Of a DNA stretch of 64,000 bases, positions 35,329 to 44,815 are shown piece after piece. Source of the stretch: Guptibacillus hwajinpoensis (lineage in GTDB: Bacteria; Bacillota; Bacilli; Bacillales; Bacillaceae_O); contig JAENYN010000023.1 of assembly GCA_016841765.1 (NCBI GenBank), positions 1 to 64,000 of the forward strand, read 5' to 3'. The first letter of the stretch is position 1, and each line of letters begins with the position of its first letter. Both the position numbers and the translations under genes were made by a program. Under the pieces are notes generated by a model. The model was not told the origin of the DNA. It searched no databases and saw only the letters and a program-made list of their open reading frames with translations.

Positions 35329-36198
35329 CTATGTCTCTATGCTCCTCCACAGGTACAGGGAAGCATAGCTAAGATAAGGTTCCCAATCGGAACTCAGTTC
35401 TTCTATTTGGGCTGCATTCGGTTTTTTCTCCATGCCGTAAAGTTTCTTGATCGCATTTTGAATGCCGATGTCCGCTTTCGGAAGGAGATTCGGCCGGCCA
35501 AGACCGAATAACAGCATGTTTTCGGCTGTCCACGGGCCGATACCCCTATATGCGGTTAATGTTTTGATGACCGTTTCATCATCCATGTGCTCGAGTTGTT
35601 CAAGCTGCAGGCTTCCTTCATATAAAGCCCTTGACATGTCAATCACATATTCCGCTTTACGGCGGCTGAATTGCAGCTCCTGCAGGGCTTCATATGGAAG
35701 GTCCTTGACTGCTTCCGGCCTGGGGTAAAACCAGACGCCGTCTATTTCAAAGCCGAATGTCTTTTTGAAACGGGACGAAAGGGTGTAAGCGAATGACATG
35801 TTCAGCTGCTGATGAATAATGCATTTCATCAGGCAGCCGTACAGGCTGAAATCCCGCACGAGCGGTGTCCCTCTGAATTCCTTGAATAAAGGCGCGAGTT
35901 CAGTTTCCTGGAAATGGTCCATTACCGCGCTGAGCGGTGTATCCCATTGGAAAATGGCAGAAACCTGTTTCAGGGCGGCGTCCTTCAGATTTTGATCAGA
36001 ACCGGATACGTTAAACACCGGACTGTCCTTGTCACCAACGCTTTGCACCGTGACGACGGCAGGTTCCCCGTCTGCGGTCACCGGTACATGAACTATTTTT
36101 TCCTCCGCATCGTATTTAAGCAGCGGATCGATGGACATCCTGTCCAAAGCCTGGTCGAAATTATACGGGGCATCCGGCTTAATTGTTTCTTCCCACAT
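35329..36198 (-). CDS. yfjP: DNA-3-methyladenine glycosylase (AlkA-like)
   Basis: Base-excision-repair glycosylase of the HhH-GPD superfamily, 289 residues. The helix-hairpin-helix [22 protein letters not shown] and the catalytic Asp in [11 protein letters not shown] are clear. An N-terminal beta domain like AlkA precedes them. No C-terminal iron-sulfur cysteines, which separates it from the MutY in this window. Removal of 3-methyladenine and other alkylated bases is the family role. It is 16 bp from the methyltransferase gene, so the two are co-transcribed. Confidence 0.9.
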   Translation of the reverse strand: MWEETIKPDAPYNFDQALDRMSIDPLLKYDAEEKIVHVPVTADGEPAVVTVQSVGDKDSPVFNVSGSDQNLKDAALKQVSAIFQWDTPLSAVMDHFQETELAPLFKEFRGTPLVRDFSLYGCLMKCIIHQQLNMSFAYTLSSRFKKTFGFEIDGVWFYPRPEAVKDLPYEALQELQFSRRKAEYVIDMSRALYEGSLQLEQLEHMDDETVIKTLTAYRGIGPWTAENMLLFGLGRPNLLPKADIGIQNAIKKLYGMEKKPNAAQIEELSSDWEPYLSYASLYLWRSIET

Positions 36199-36267
36199 CG
36201 CTTTTCACCCTTTGCCAAAACATAGTAGTTGTATTATAGCATGTCTCCATTACTGTTTCCTCTGTGC

Positions 36268-36311
36268 GGTGCCTGACCCCCGGCGCTTTAAAGCGGCGGG
36301 GGTCAGGCACC
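36268..36311. repeat. 44-bp palindrome (repeat D, copy 2)
   Basis: GGTGCCTGACCCCC and its complement form the outer 14 bp, with a nearly perfect inner GC stem meeting at TTTAAA. It differs from the copy at 32031-32074 by a few positions only. It lies in the gap between pdaA and yfjP; no T run follows directly. Confidence 0.82.
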
Positions 36312-36330
36312 CACTGCGCAATCTCCAATA

Positions 36331-36354
36331 AAAAAAGCCCAAAAGATGGGCTCA
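36331..36354 (-). terminator. Terminator of pdaA
   Basis: AGCCCA and TGGGCT pair around a short loop just past the pdaA stop. The minus strand then has seven T. Confidence 0.8.
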
Positions 36355-36355
36355 A

Positions 36356-37168
36356 TTAAGGCGCAAGAATGCGCGGATCCGGTATCCGCTTCGCCAGTGT
36401 CAGGTCATCGAGGCTTTTGAATGTGTATCCTTCTTTTCTTAAATCGTCAATCGCCTTGCCGAGTGCTTCGGCATTGTCGCTGGAAACGGTATGCAAAAGG
36501 ATGACAGCTCCCGGATGGATTTGCCTCATAATATTATCATACGCATACTTCCATCCTTTTTGAGCATCGATTTTCCAGTCGACAAACGCAAGTGACCAGA
36601 AAACATTTTGATATCCGAGCTCTTTGCTGATTGCCAGTGTCCGTTCGCTGAAAATCCCGCGCGGCGGACGGAGGTATGACATTCCTTTTTGCCCTGTCAA
36701 TTCCTCGTATTTCTTTTTCACTTTATCCAGTTCTTCCCGCACCCGTTCATCGTTCACTGTCGTCATATCAGGGTGATGCCAGGAGTGGTTCCCGACAATA
36801 TGCCCTTCCTTTGCCATTCGCTTAACAAGCTCAGGCTGGTCCTCCAGATAATGGCCGGTGACAAAAAAAGCGGCTGGAACTTTCTTTTCTTTGAGCACAT
36901 TCAGGATTTTTTCTGTATACCCATTTTCATACCCGTTATCAAATGTAAGATAGATATCCTTTTTAGCCGTATCCCCTAGATAAAAAGCATCATGCTTTTT
37001 CAACAGTTCATTCAACTGAGCGCCTGCATCAGGCGGCTGGTGATCAGTACTGCGCTTAAATCCCCAGTGGAACGCTTTGTTTGAATATGACTCGGCTCCA
37101 GCCGGGTTTGCGGCTAAAAGAATCAGTAAACATGCCAATGTTGTCATGATCGCTTGCTTTCTTCTCAT
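36356..37168 (-). CDS. pdaA: Delta-lactam-biosynthetic N-deacetylase (cortex peptidoglycan)
   Basis: Polysaccharide deacetylase that acts on N-acetylmuramic acid in the spore cortex, a step to muramic-delta-lactam needed for germination. It has 270 residues. The signal peptide is about residues 1-25 (LACLLILLAANPAGA). The CE4 motifs are TFDNGYENG (motif 1, with Asn in place of the usual second Asp, as in PdaA), GNHSWHHPDM (metal histidines), RPPRG and the C-terminal ILLHT. AAAGGGG precedes the ATG. B. subtilis pdaA was yfjS; yfjT is upstream of it here too. Confidence 0.93.
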   Translation of the reverse strand: MRRKQAIMTTLACLLILLAANPAGAESYSNKAFHWGFKRSTDHQPPDAGAQLNELLKKHDAFYLGDTAKKDIYLTFDNGYENGYTEKILNVLKEKKVPAAFFVTGHYLEDQPELVKRMAKEGHIVGNHSWHHPDMTTVNDERVREELDKVKKKYEELTGQKGMSYLRPPRGIFSERTLAISKELGYQNVFWSLAFVDWKIDAQKGWKYAYDNIMRQIHPGAVILLHTVSSDNAEALGKAIDDLRKEGYTFKSLDDLTLAKRIPDPRILAP

Positions 37169-37253
37169 AGATAAACCCCTTTACCTGTTTTCCCTTATTT
37201 TTCTCTGCTGCACCTTCACTCATACAGCCGAAATTTTCCAAACCGGCAAAAGG

Positions 37254-37282
37254 AAAAGCAGGCCTGTTGCGGCCTGCTTTAT
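37254..37282 (-). terminator. Terminator of yfjT
   Basis: AAAGCAGGCC and GGCCTGCTTT form a 10-bp stem with a 6-nt loop. The minus strand continues with TTTTCC. It lies between yfjT and pdaA. Confidence 0.78.
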
Positions 37283-37290
37283 CCATGAGT

Positions 37291-37482
37291 TTATGATTTT
37301 TTTTTATCTTTCTGGAACCGATCGACTTTTGTCTGGATATTATCGAGCATTTCCAATAAACGATCAATATCTTCCACATCCGTTGATTCAGGATCAAGGG
37401 AGTCAATGACATCCATAAACAGCTCAAGGCGATTTTTCAAGTAGTTGAGCTGTGATTCGCTATCTTTTACTGCCTTTCCCAT
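37291..37482 (-). CDS. yfjT: SE1561 family protein YfjT
   Basis: A 63-residue helical protein of unknown function, with heptad-like LNYLKNRLELFMDVIDSL and LLEMLDNIQTKVDRF. The motif LDPE...VEDIDRLLEMLD is the SE1561 family core. GGAGG precedes the ATG. Position beside pdaA matches B. subtilis yfjT. Confidence 0.85.
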   Translation of the reverse strand: MGKAVKDSESQLNYLKNRLELFMDVIDSLDPESTDVEDIDRLLEMLDNIQTKVDRFQKDKKKS

Positions 37483-37571
37483 AAAATGAAAGCCTCCTTC
37501 TCTTCCCCCATGCTATCCAAATTATGATATCCAGGCAATAGGTTCACGGTGATTTTTTTCTGTAATGGCGG

Positions 37572-38372
37572 TTACTTAGGTAAATCTGAAGCGGTAAATG
37601 AAAAAGAAAGGTGATCCTGTATCGGAATCCAGGCACCAATGCCCTGCTGGGTCACATTTTTCACGACGATGGTGCGCTTATTGCCTTTCAGCTGCAGGTA
37701 CACTTCCCCGTAGGTCACTTTTCCTTTTTCATTTACTGCCGGCACATAAGCGTTCAAATAGCCGATTTTCTTCGGAGCGACATTATAAATTTGCTCCTTC
37801 TTCGTACCTTTTCCGATGATGGTACTGAACGAAAGCGGCAGCTTCGACTGCTCCATAGCATGGAGAAGCATCATTTTTTTCACATCTTCCGCATGCGGCA
37901 CCTTTGTTGTCAGTGCCCCTTTGACCATCTTTTCCTGTTCCTGCTGATAAAAAAGGCGCTGCGGAGCCTTTCCGCCTCTGTTATCAATCTTGTTTACGTT
38001 CACCTTTTGATATTCCCAGTTTGCACTCGCTTCATCTGAATCGTAGCGGAGCGGCCATTGGCCAAGGTAAACAGTCGCCCTATACCCAAATGCAAGCGGT
38101 GCATTGTTGATTGATGTTTCATTTAGAATCCGGATGAGATTCGGATTCGTGATCTTTTCCGCCGAAGTATCAAGCAACTCCTTCGCCAGGTCGCTCGGCT
38201 GGAGATAAGGGAGTTCCTGGGCAGGGTTCGGATATGTGTTTTCCTTGGATATGTTGATGACAGAATCCGGGATCACCTGTTTTTGCCCTTCTGTTTTTTT
38301 GGCGGCTGCCAGAGAAGGCACAAGCATAAGCATGCATGATATAAGTAACAGAACCGTTATTCTTTTTCTCAT
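37572..38372 (-). CDS. yfkD: YfkD family exported protein
   Basis: A 266-residue protein with a signal peptide (MRKRITVLLLISCMLMLVPS, cut after LAAA), so it is exported and probably retained at the cell surface. The body has family strings such as IPDSVINISKENTYPNP, YRATVYLGQWPL.Y.S, GIGAWIPIQDHLSFSF. The function is unknown; the B. subtilis gene is under sporulation or general-stress control by some accounts. The ATG at 38372 lies downstream of GAAAGGAG. Upstream in-frame codons do not fit a signal peptide. Confidence 0.85.
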   Translation of the reverse strand: MRKRITVLLLISCMLMLVPSLAAAKKTEGQKQVIPDSVINISKENTYPNPAQELPYLQPSDLAKELLDTSAEKITNPNLIRILNETSINNAPLAFGYRATVYLGQWPLRYDSDEASANWEYQKVNVNKIDNRGGKAPQRLFYQQEQEKMVKGALTTKVPHAEDVKKMMLLHAMEQSKLPLSFSTIIGKGTKKEQIYNVAPKKIGYLNAYVPAVNEKGKVTYGEVYLQLKGNKRTIVVKNVTQQGIGAWIPIQDHLSFSFTASDLPK

Positions 38373-38483
38373 GTTCGTCAAAACTCCTTTCATGATGGTA
38401 TTCGTATTTTTTTCGAAAGGAATTGAGATTATCCGTACATGAGAAAGAAAAATGAATGCGAGAGGTGAAAACCGGCCCTGGCA

Positions 38484-39836
38484 CTACTCCCCTTCCTCTT
38501 CATCCTTGAACAATTTTACATCCCGCCAGCCGCCATACACATAATAACCGGCCGCGATAAAGCTGCTGATGATCAGGCTGATTCCCATTCCAAGAGCGAT
38601 CCCTTCCTCGCCGTACCAGCTTGAAAGCAGGTATGACAGTGGATAGCGGAGGACCCAGAAGGAAATCAAATTGAGCACAAGCACCTGGAACATCGCACCT
38701 GACGAGCGCACCACGCCGTTCAGCACAAAGTTAATGCCAAGAAACGGGTAAAAGAAGGCGATCGTCTTCAAGTAATGGCCGCCGAACGCAATTGTCCCCT
38801 GATCCTCAACAAATAAGCGGATCAAATACTCACCTGTGAAAAAAATGACGGTGCTGATCGAAAACATGACAGCAAGTATGAGCATAACCGACTTCTTTGC
38901 AATTTCTCCAACGCGGTCCCATTTGCCGGCACCGATATTCTGCCCGGCCATGCTGTTGACAGCCGACCCGAGCGTAAAAGCCGGAAGCATGATGATGCTG
39001 TCGATCCGCTGCGCCGCCCCAAATCCGGCTGTGACATCTTCGCCAAATCGGGTGACAACCGTCATAATCGCCATCACACCGGCAGAAATAGCCATCATTT
39101 GCAGCCCCGCCGGCAGCCCGACTTTAAAAAGGGCGGAAAGATACTCCTTTTCAGGGAAATACGGCTTTATAAACGGCACTTTTTTCATCATGACCGAATA
39201 AATAAGCCCATAAGAAAAAGCAGCCCCCTGAGCGGCAATCGTCGCATAGGCGGCCCCCGCTATCCCCATGTCAAAATATGAAATGAACAGCGGGTCAAAA
39301 ATAGCATTCAGCACAACCGCCGCCGTCACAAACCGAATCGGCGTGCGGCTGTCTCCTAAGGCCCGCAAGACGGTTCCGATAAAGTTATACCCAAATAACA
39401 TGAGTATGCCGAGAAAATTGATATGAAGATAACTTTGTGCGAACGGGAAAATGTCTTCCGGTGTTCCCATCATCCTCAGAATCGAATCAGTCAGGCCGTA
39501 ACCGATCAACCCAAAACTGATCGACATGATTGTCAGCACGACGGTAAAGGCGTTCAGTGATTTTTTCAGCCCTTCTTCATCGTGCTTCCCCTTTTTCTGG
39601 GACAAAATCGTCAACGTCGCACTATTTATTCCGATAATAAAGGACAAAACGGTAAAAATGACCGTACTTGAGATCGAAATGGCACCAAGCGCTTCCGCAC
39701 CGAGCAAATTTCCGACCCAGATGCTGTCGATGAATTGATAAGATGTTTGCAAAATATTAGTCAGAAAAATCGGGCCTGAAAAAAGGAGCATCTTTTTCCA
39801 GATGCTTCCGGTCGTGAAATCGTAAGCTTCGGCCAT
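38484..39836 (-). CDS. MATE family efflux transporter
   Basis: Multidrug/toxin extrusion antiporter of 450 residues with 12 predicted membrane helices in two pseudo-symmetric halves. SYQFIDSIWVGNLLGAEALGAISIS and the second-half QRIDSIIMLPAFTLGSAVNSMAGQNIGAG match the NorM/DinF-type pattern. The coupling ion and drugs are unknown. A strong G-rich ribosome site precedes the ATG. It lies between yfkD and yfkE, which are neighbours in B. subtilis, so it is an insertion. Confidence 0.9.
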   Translation of the reverse strand: MAEAYDFTTGSIWKKMLLFSGPIFLTNILQTSYQFIDSIWVGNLLGAEALGAISISSTVIFTVLSFIIGINSATLTILSQKKGKHDEEGLKKSLNAFTVVLTIMSISFGLIGYGLTDSILRMMGTPEDIFPFAQSYLHINFLGILMLFGYNFIGTVLRALGDSRTPIRFVTAAVVLNAIFDPLFISYFDMGIAGAAYATIAAQGAAFSYGLIYSVMMKKVPFIKPYFPEKEYLSALFKVGLPAGLQMMAISAGVMAIMTVVTRFGEDVTAGFGAAQRIDSIIMLPAFTLGSAVNSMAGQNIGAGKWDRVGEIAKKSVMLILAVMFSISTVIFFTGEYLIRLFVEDQGTIAFGGHYLKTIAFFYPFLGINFVLNGVVRSSGAMFQVLVLNLISFWVLRYPLSYLLSSWYGEEGIALGMGISLIISSFIAAGYYVYGGWRDVKLFKDEEEGE

Positions 39837-40395
39837 TTCTCTCCCCCCCCTTTCTCATAAAGAAATGCGTTGTTTATCAGAAAACAACCCCCTTCTTGCC
39901 GGCGTTTACCGGCAGCCATGTTTCACCTACTGTTTCTGAGGTTTTTTTGCTGTGTGGCAAGTTGTTTGCTGCTGAAAAACGGGGATTTTGTGCCTTTCTG
40001 CCATTGATTGATGCCGCAGCAGAGGCAGTATCATGCTGGATAATTGATGCCGGAGATTCAGGCTTTTACGACTGCCAGTTTTCGCGCCATTACGCTGCAT
40101 TTTCACGCTAAAACGGGGGATTTTCATACAGAACACACGCCAATTCACGCCGCAGGCCACTTTTTCACGCCCCATCCCCTTTTACACGCCAAATCCCCTC
40201 TGTTCCCCGCCGGTCCAACTTCCATCAACAATCAAACTTTTCCGTCTCTTCAACTGTTTTTAACACCCGGCTGTACCTGTTTTCCTATTCCACATCAGCC
40301 TTTATCACCCGGCCTGCCTGCCGGAAAACCAATCGATTCGAACGCCGCCTCCGGCAACTTATATGTAGCAGAGCCAGACAAGCCCGGCCCAATTC
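39837..40395. repeat. Gap with degenerate short repeats
   Basis: The 559-bp gap between the MATE and yfkE genes has no supportable gene. From about 40075 to 40200 the minus strand repeats versions of GGGATTTGGCGTGTAAAA (GGCGTG occurs at least five times, spaced about 10-40 bp). These look like a decayed tandem array. Elsewhere nothing stands out. Confidence 0.5.
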
Positions 40396-41448
40396 CTATA
40401 AGAGGTAAAAACCGATTCCCATAATCAAATATGCCGCCAGAAGGGTTGCGCCTTCAAACCAATTGGTATCCCCGTCATTAGAAATCATGACAGTCAGCAA
40501 AACCGCCGAAGCCATGGAAACCATTTCAGGCAGCGTAAAGACTAACGACATTTTTTCTTTAAACAATGCGGAGAGCAGTACGAGCAAAGGCGCCACAAAC
40601 ATCGCAACCTGCAATGTGGAGCCGATGGCGATTTCGACCGCTACGTTCATTTTATTTTTATAAGCCATGATGATTGCAGATGCGTGTTCTGCCGCATTTC
40701 CTACAACAGCCACTATGATGACTCCGATAAACAGTTCGCTCCAGCCGAAGGACTCGCCCACTGCTTCGAATGTATGTACGAGGTTTTCAGAGATATACGC
40801 GACGGCCGCAGTAGCTGCTGCAAGGACACCGATTGACATCCATTTGCCCCATTCGGCTTCTTCATGCACCCCGGCATCATCATTTTTATGAGCATAGACG
40901 CCGCGGTGAGTCACAAGCCTGAACAGTAAAGCGGCAATATAGAGCACAATCAAAATGATGGAAATCCCCGCACTGAGTGCATACGATTCGTTTTCATCCA
41001 TGTTCATTGCGAATACTTCCGGAATCAAAAAAGCGACGATGACGGCAAACATTAGCAATCCGGCGTTATGGCGGGCATCATACACATTGAATTTTTGCCG
41101 TTTATACTTCAAGCCGCCAACGAAAAATGACAGGCCTGCAACAAGCAAAAGATTCCCCAGCACCGAACCGGTCAATGAAGCGAGCACCACTTCAATCAAA
41201 CCTGCCTGCAAGGCAAAAATGGAAATGATCAATTCCACTGCGTTCCCGAAGGTTGCATTAAGAAACCCGCCAATCCGCGGGCCGGAAACGACAGCAAGGT
41301 TTTCAGTCGCCCTCCCCATAATGGAGGCAAGCGCAATAATCGTCGCTGAATAGATTCCAAACAGCACCGTGGGGTCCCAGTGCAGCAAACTGCCCGCAAC
41401 TGAAACAGGGACACCGATAAAAGCGAGTATAGTAAATACTTTATTCAT
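40396..41448 (-). CDS. yfkE: Calcium/proton antiporter of the CAX family
   Basis: H+/Ca2+ exchanger of 350 residues with about 11 membrane helices. Both signature repeats are present: c-1 NATFGNAVELIISIFAL and c-2 VVGNAAEHASAIIMAYKN, each carrying the cation-binding Glu. An acidic, His-containing loop (KNDDAGVHEEAEWGKW) joins the halves. B. subtilis YfkE (ChaA) is a structurally known CAX protein of nearly the same length, next to yfkD and yfkF as here. Confidence 0.92.
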   Translation of the reverse strand: MNKVFTILAFIGVPVSVAGSLLHWDPTVLFGIYSATIIALASIMGRATENLAVVSGPRIGGFLNATFGNAVELIISIFALQAGLIEVVLASLTGSVLGNLLLVAGLSFFVGGLKYKRQKFNVYDARHNAGLLMFAVIVAFLIPEVFAMNMDENESYALSAGISIILIVLYIAALLFRLVTHRGVYAHKNDDAGVHEEAEWGKWMSIGVLAAATAAVAYISENLVHTFEAVGESFGWSELFIGVIIVAVVGNAAEHASAIIMAYKNKMNVAVEIAIGSTLQVAMFVAPLLVLLSALFKEKMSLVFTLPEMVSMASAVLLTVMISNDGDTNWFEGATLLAAYLIMGIGFYLL

Positions 41449-41574
41449 TGCCTAACCCCATTTCCTTTGATTGTTATATTTCCGATTCCGGTCACATACA
41501 ACAATCTTACCCTCTGTTTTAAATTTCGAACCTTCTCTGCCGCTATAGAAGACCCGCTGATTGGTGAGCCTTCA

Positions 41575-41655
41575 AGCGCAGGAAGAAGCTTAGTTGCCCT
41601 TATCGATATTCCTAAATCAGCGGCTTTGTCGAACTACTCCGTGCTGACATTTTAT
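41575..41655 (+). repeat. Dispersed intergenic repeat A, copy 2
   Basis: The most diverged copy. TAGTTGCCCTTATCGATATT, then GTCGAACTACTCC.TGCTGACATTTT, align with 51511-51590. It sits 20 bp from the OsmC gene terminator. Confidence 0.65.
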
Positions 41656-41671
41656 GCTTTCCTTTAGGCTG

Positions 41672-41697
41672 AAAAAAGCTCCGTCATCGACGGAGCT
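41672..41697 (-). terminator. Terminator of the osmC-like gene
   Basis: AGCTCCGTC and GACGGAGCT form a 9-bp stem with a 3-nt loop. The minus strand then has six T. Confidence 0.85.
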
Positions 41698-41702
41698 GGC
41701 AA

Positions 41703-42095
41703 TCATCCTTCTATCAGTTCAAACGTTTCATTGATGGTGATGCTGTCTTTAACGGATTGGGCCATTGAACAATTCTTTTTTGCAAGTTCCATCGACCGTT
41801 CAATTTTGTGTTTTTCAAGTCCTTTTCCCTTGATGATGAAGTGGATGTTCATTTTTTCAATCCGGTTGGCTTCCGCTTCGTTGCGTTCAGCATCGGCCTG
41901 GATTGTAATATCGCTGATGTCCAGCCGCTTCTTTTCTAATATTTTACGAAGGACTCCTCCGCTGCAAACGGCTACAGACGCGAGCATGAGCTGATAAGGG
42001 CGGAATCCGTATTCATCCTGCCCGGCCACCTCAAGGGTGCCGAATTCCAGATCTGCCTTGAATCCAACTTCTTCTTTCATTTTAAATTCGATCAA
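41703..42095 (-). CDS. OsmC/Ohr family protein
   Basis: Small thiol-dependent peroxidase-like protein of the OsmC superfamily, 130 residues. YGFRPYQLMLASVAVCSGGVLRKIL includes the first redox-type Cys, and KKNCSMAQSVKDSITI the second, in the usual OsmC spacing. The family reduces organic hydroperoxides; some members have other roles. The start is probably the TTG at 42095, 8 nt after GGGAG; the ATG five codons earlier overlaps the ribosome site. Not in this place in B. subtilis. Confidence 0.85.
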   Translation of the reverse strand: MIEFKMKEEVGFKADLEFGTLEVAGQDEYGFRPYQLMLASVAVCSGGVLRKILEKKRLDISDITIQADAERNEAEANRIEKMNIHFIIKGKGLEKHKIERSMELAKKNCSMAQSVKDSITINETFELIEG

Positions 42096-42343
42096 CTTCC
42101 TCACTCCCATCTTTAATATAGGCTATGTTAAATCTCTATGTTGTTGAAGGGACCGCCAAAACCATTCGCCTTCTGCGGGCCGGCATGTTTTCCGGCTCCT
42201 GCAGGGCGTAACTGAGCAGAGCCGCAGTGATTCAGCGATTCAGGCCGCCTTTTTATAGAAATAGAACACAGCCAAAAATCCATTTTACTGCTAACCACCA
42301 TTTTACCTTACAAGGCGGCTCCGATTGTAAAGAAATGCCTGCG

Positions 42344-43222
42344 CTAATCATTTTCCCCCGGTTCCATATGGATGTGAGTCGTTTTGATTGCGTGTTTGTT
42401 CTCCATTATTTCTTCAATACAATCCGTAATATTATGGGTTTCGACAATGCTCAGGGCGGGATCGACTTCAATGACGACATCCACGACAATGTCATTTCCA
42501 TATTTGCGCGCCTTGAGATCATTGATTGTTTTTACGCCTTTGACCTTTTTTATTGTTTCATTGTATTCTTCAAGCCTGTCCTGTTCGAATCCGTCGCTCA
42601 GCATGTGTGCCGTCTCCCTGAAAATGTCCCAGGCCGTTTTGATAATGACTCCACCTACTACAAACGCAGCTAATGGATCGAGCCAGGCAAGCCTGAACTG
42701 GGCACCGATGATCCCCACAAGCGCCCCGGCACTGACAAGGGCATCGGAAAGGTTGTCCTTTGCGGCAGCCATAAGAGCCTGGCTCTTCGTCCTTTGCGCA
42801 AGTCTCCGGTTGTATAAAAAGACTCCCAGCATGACAACAAAACCAATAAGCGCAACAATGGCCGCGGTCATGCGGGGTTCACTCGATTCTCCGGAGAACA
42901 GAGCCTTACCCGCATCAAACAGAACCTGGGTACCGATTGAAACCATAATAAAAGAAGCGGCCAGTGACGCGATTGTTTCCGCACGTGAATGGCCGTATGG
43001 ATGATCCTCATCCGGAGGCTTCCTGGAAATCTTTAGGCCGATTAACACAGCAACCGATGCGAGGATATCTGTTGTATTATTCCACCCGTCAGCGACAAGC
43101 GCTTTGGAATCAAGGGAAAGCCCGTAAAAAATCTTAAAAACGGACAGGACGATATAAGCGGTAATGCTGACCCAGGCCCCCCTGTCAGCGAGATGGCGAT
43201 TTTCGTGATTCGTTTCCGTCAT
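42344..43222 (-). CDS. Cation diffusion facilitator metal exporter
   Basis: CDF-family metal(II)/H+ antiporter, 292 residues. Six membrane helices come first, with the zinc-type ligand pairs: ALVADGWNNTTDILAS in helix 2 (Asp and Asn/Asp) and NLSDALVSAGAL in helix 5. HPYGHSRAE is the conserved loop. The C-terminal cytoplasmic ferredoxin-like domain ends KTTHIHMEPGE. NTTD where many zinc exporters have HxxxD leaves the metal open (Mn, Fe or Zn). The ATG at 43222 follows GGGAG. Confidence 0.9.
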   Translation of the reverse strand: MTETNHENRHLADRGAWVSITAYIVLSVFKIFYGLSLDSKALVADGWNNTTDILASVAVLIGLKISRKPPDEDHPYGHSRAETIASLAASFIMVSIGTQVLFDAGKALFSGESSEPRMTAAIVALIGFVVMLGVFLYNRRLAQRTKSQALMAAAKDNLSDALVSAGALVGIIGAQFRLAWLDPLAAFVVGGVIIKTAWDIFRETAHMLSDGFEQDRLEEYNETIKKVKGVKTINDLKARKYGNDIVVDVVIEVDPALSIVETHNITDCIEEIMENKHAIKTTHIHMEPGEND

Positions 43223-43374
43223 TAGAAGTCTCTCCCAACATTTTTTCCTTCTCAACCAATCGTAACAAACAAGTAATGACTGGTGCTACAGCAACCTTTT
43301 TGCCGTCGGAAACGGATAATGGCATAAGGAAACACTTGCCTCCAGCCGAAACTTTTTTGCGCATTAGAAACAAA

Positions 43375-43405
43375 TGCCTGGCAATTGCCTGGCAATTGCC
43401 AGGCA
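43375..43405. repeat. Palindromic repeat C, copy 2
   Basis: TGCCTGGCAATT and AATTGCCAGGCA pair over 12 bp around GCCTGGC, giving alternating GGCAATTGCC palindromes as in 20996-21039. It lies upstream of yfkF, with no T run. Confidence 0.75.
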
Positions 43406-43473
43406 CCTGCTGTAACATCATAATTGATACATCGGCGAAATTTTATTCATTTATACATAGGAGCTAATTAAAA

Positions 43474-44658
43474 ATGACTCATTTTGCTTACCGTTTTTGG
43501 ATATTGACAATTATTGTGGCGATGTCCGGGTTTTCGCAGGGGATGCTGCTGCCGCTGATTGCCGTTATTTTGGAGCAGAGCGGGGTTTCTTCCTCTATTA
43601 ACGGGCTGCATGCAACAGGCCTTTATCTTGGCGTATTGATTGCTTCGCCTTTTATGGAGAAACCACTCCGCCGGTTCGGCTTTAAACCGGTCATTATGGC
43701 CGGGGGCCTGCTTGTCCTATCATCCCTCGCCTTTTTCCCGTTGTGGGAATCGCTGTGGTTCTGGTTTCTCCTTCGCCTTTTCATCGGCATCGGCGACCAT
43801 ATGCTCCATTTCGGTACTCAAACCTGGATCACATCGACCACCCCGCAGCACAAGCTTGGCCGGAACATTGCGATCTATGGCTTTTTCTTCGGGCTTGGCT
43901 TTACAGCCGGGCCGGTGATGACCCGCTTTGCAGAGGTGGACCCGGCCCTGCCGTTTTTCCTGTCATCAGGAGCAAGCCTGATCATCTGGCTGTCTTTGTT
44001 CACCATCCGCAATGAACTGCCGCACAAAGATTTCGACGGCACACACGAAGGCGGAACGTTCAAGCGGTTTGCAGCAGCGTGGAAAATTGGCTGGGCCGCA
44101 TTTCTGCCGCCTTTTGCCTACGGCTTTCTCGAAGCGTCACTGCATGGCAACTTCCCTGTCTATGCCCTGCGCACCGGCATTGATGTCAGCAGCGTATCGA
44201 TAATCCTGCCCGCCTTTGCCGGAGGCAGCCTGATTTCCCAGCTGCCTCTTGGCGTTCTAAGCGACAGGATCGGCCGCAGGAAAGTCCTTCTCTATACGAT
44301 GTTCAGTGGAACAGCTGTCTTTGTATCGGCTGGCTTTATCCAGCATTCAGCTGTTTTGCTGTTTACAAGTTTTCTGGTTGCCGGCATGCTCGTAGGTTCA
44401 GTTTTTTCTCTCGGCATCAGTTACATGACAGATCTGCTGCCGAAACACCTGCTTCCCGCCGGAAACCTGATGTGCGGAATCAGCTTCAGTGTCGGCAGCA
44501 TACTCGGGCCATTTTTGGGCGGGCTTGCTATTGAACTATTAACCGAAAGTTTCTTTTTTGTCATCAGCAGCCTGCTTCTTATCATCTCTCTTCTTCTCCT
44601 TTTTTATAAAAAAGAGAAGCTCCACCACACGGAAAAGTTGAATCATGCCAGCCGTTAA
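43474..44658 (+). CDS. yfkF: Major facilitator superfamily transporter
   Basis: A 394-residue drug-efflux-type MFS protein with 12 predicted membrane helices. It carries the motif-A-like loops HATGLYLGVLIASPFMEKPLRRFG (first half) and LPLGVLSDRIGRRKV (second half). The substrate is unknown. AGGAG precedes the ATG. The length and the position near yfkE match B. subtilis YfkF, though a CDF and an OsmC gene have been inserted between. Confidence 0.85.
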   Translation: MTHFAYRFWILTIIVAMSGFSQGMLLPLIAVILEQSGVSSSINGLHATGLYLGVLIASPFMEKPLRRFGFKPVIMAGGLLVLSSLAFFPLWESLWFWFLLRLFIGIGDHMLHFGTQTWITSTTPQHKLGRNIAIYGFFFGLGFTAGPVMTRFAEVDPALPFFLSSGASLIIWLSLFTIRNELPHKDFDGTHEGGTFKRFAAAWKIGWAAFLPPFAYGFLEASLHGNFPVYALRTGIDVSSVSIILPAFAGGSLISQLPLGVLSDRIGRRKVLLYTMFSGTAVFVSAGFIQHSAVLLFTSFLVAGMLVGSVFSLGISYMTDLLPKHLLPAGNLMCGISFSVGSILGPFLGGLAIELLTESFFFVISSLLLIISLLLLFYKKEKLHHTEKLNHASR

Positions 44659-44815
44659 TTGAAGAGAGCGGTTTTGCAAAGGGATGAATCGTGGAACATA
44701 TTCTATATATCGCACTACCCGTTATCATTTGACATGAAAAGTGCTCGTTTACTATAATTAAAAATAGATATTAAATTAAAATTATTATAATTAACTTTTA
44801 AAAGGAGTCGATGTT

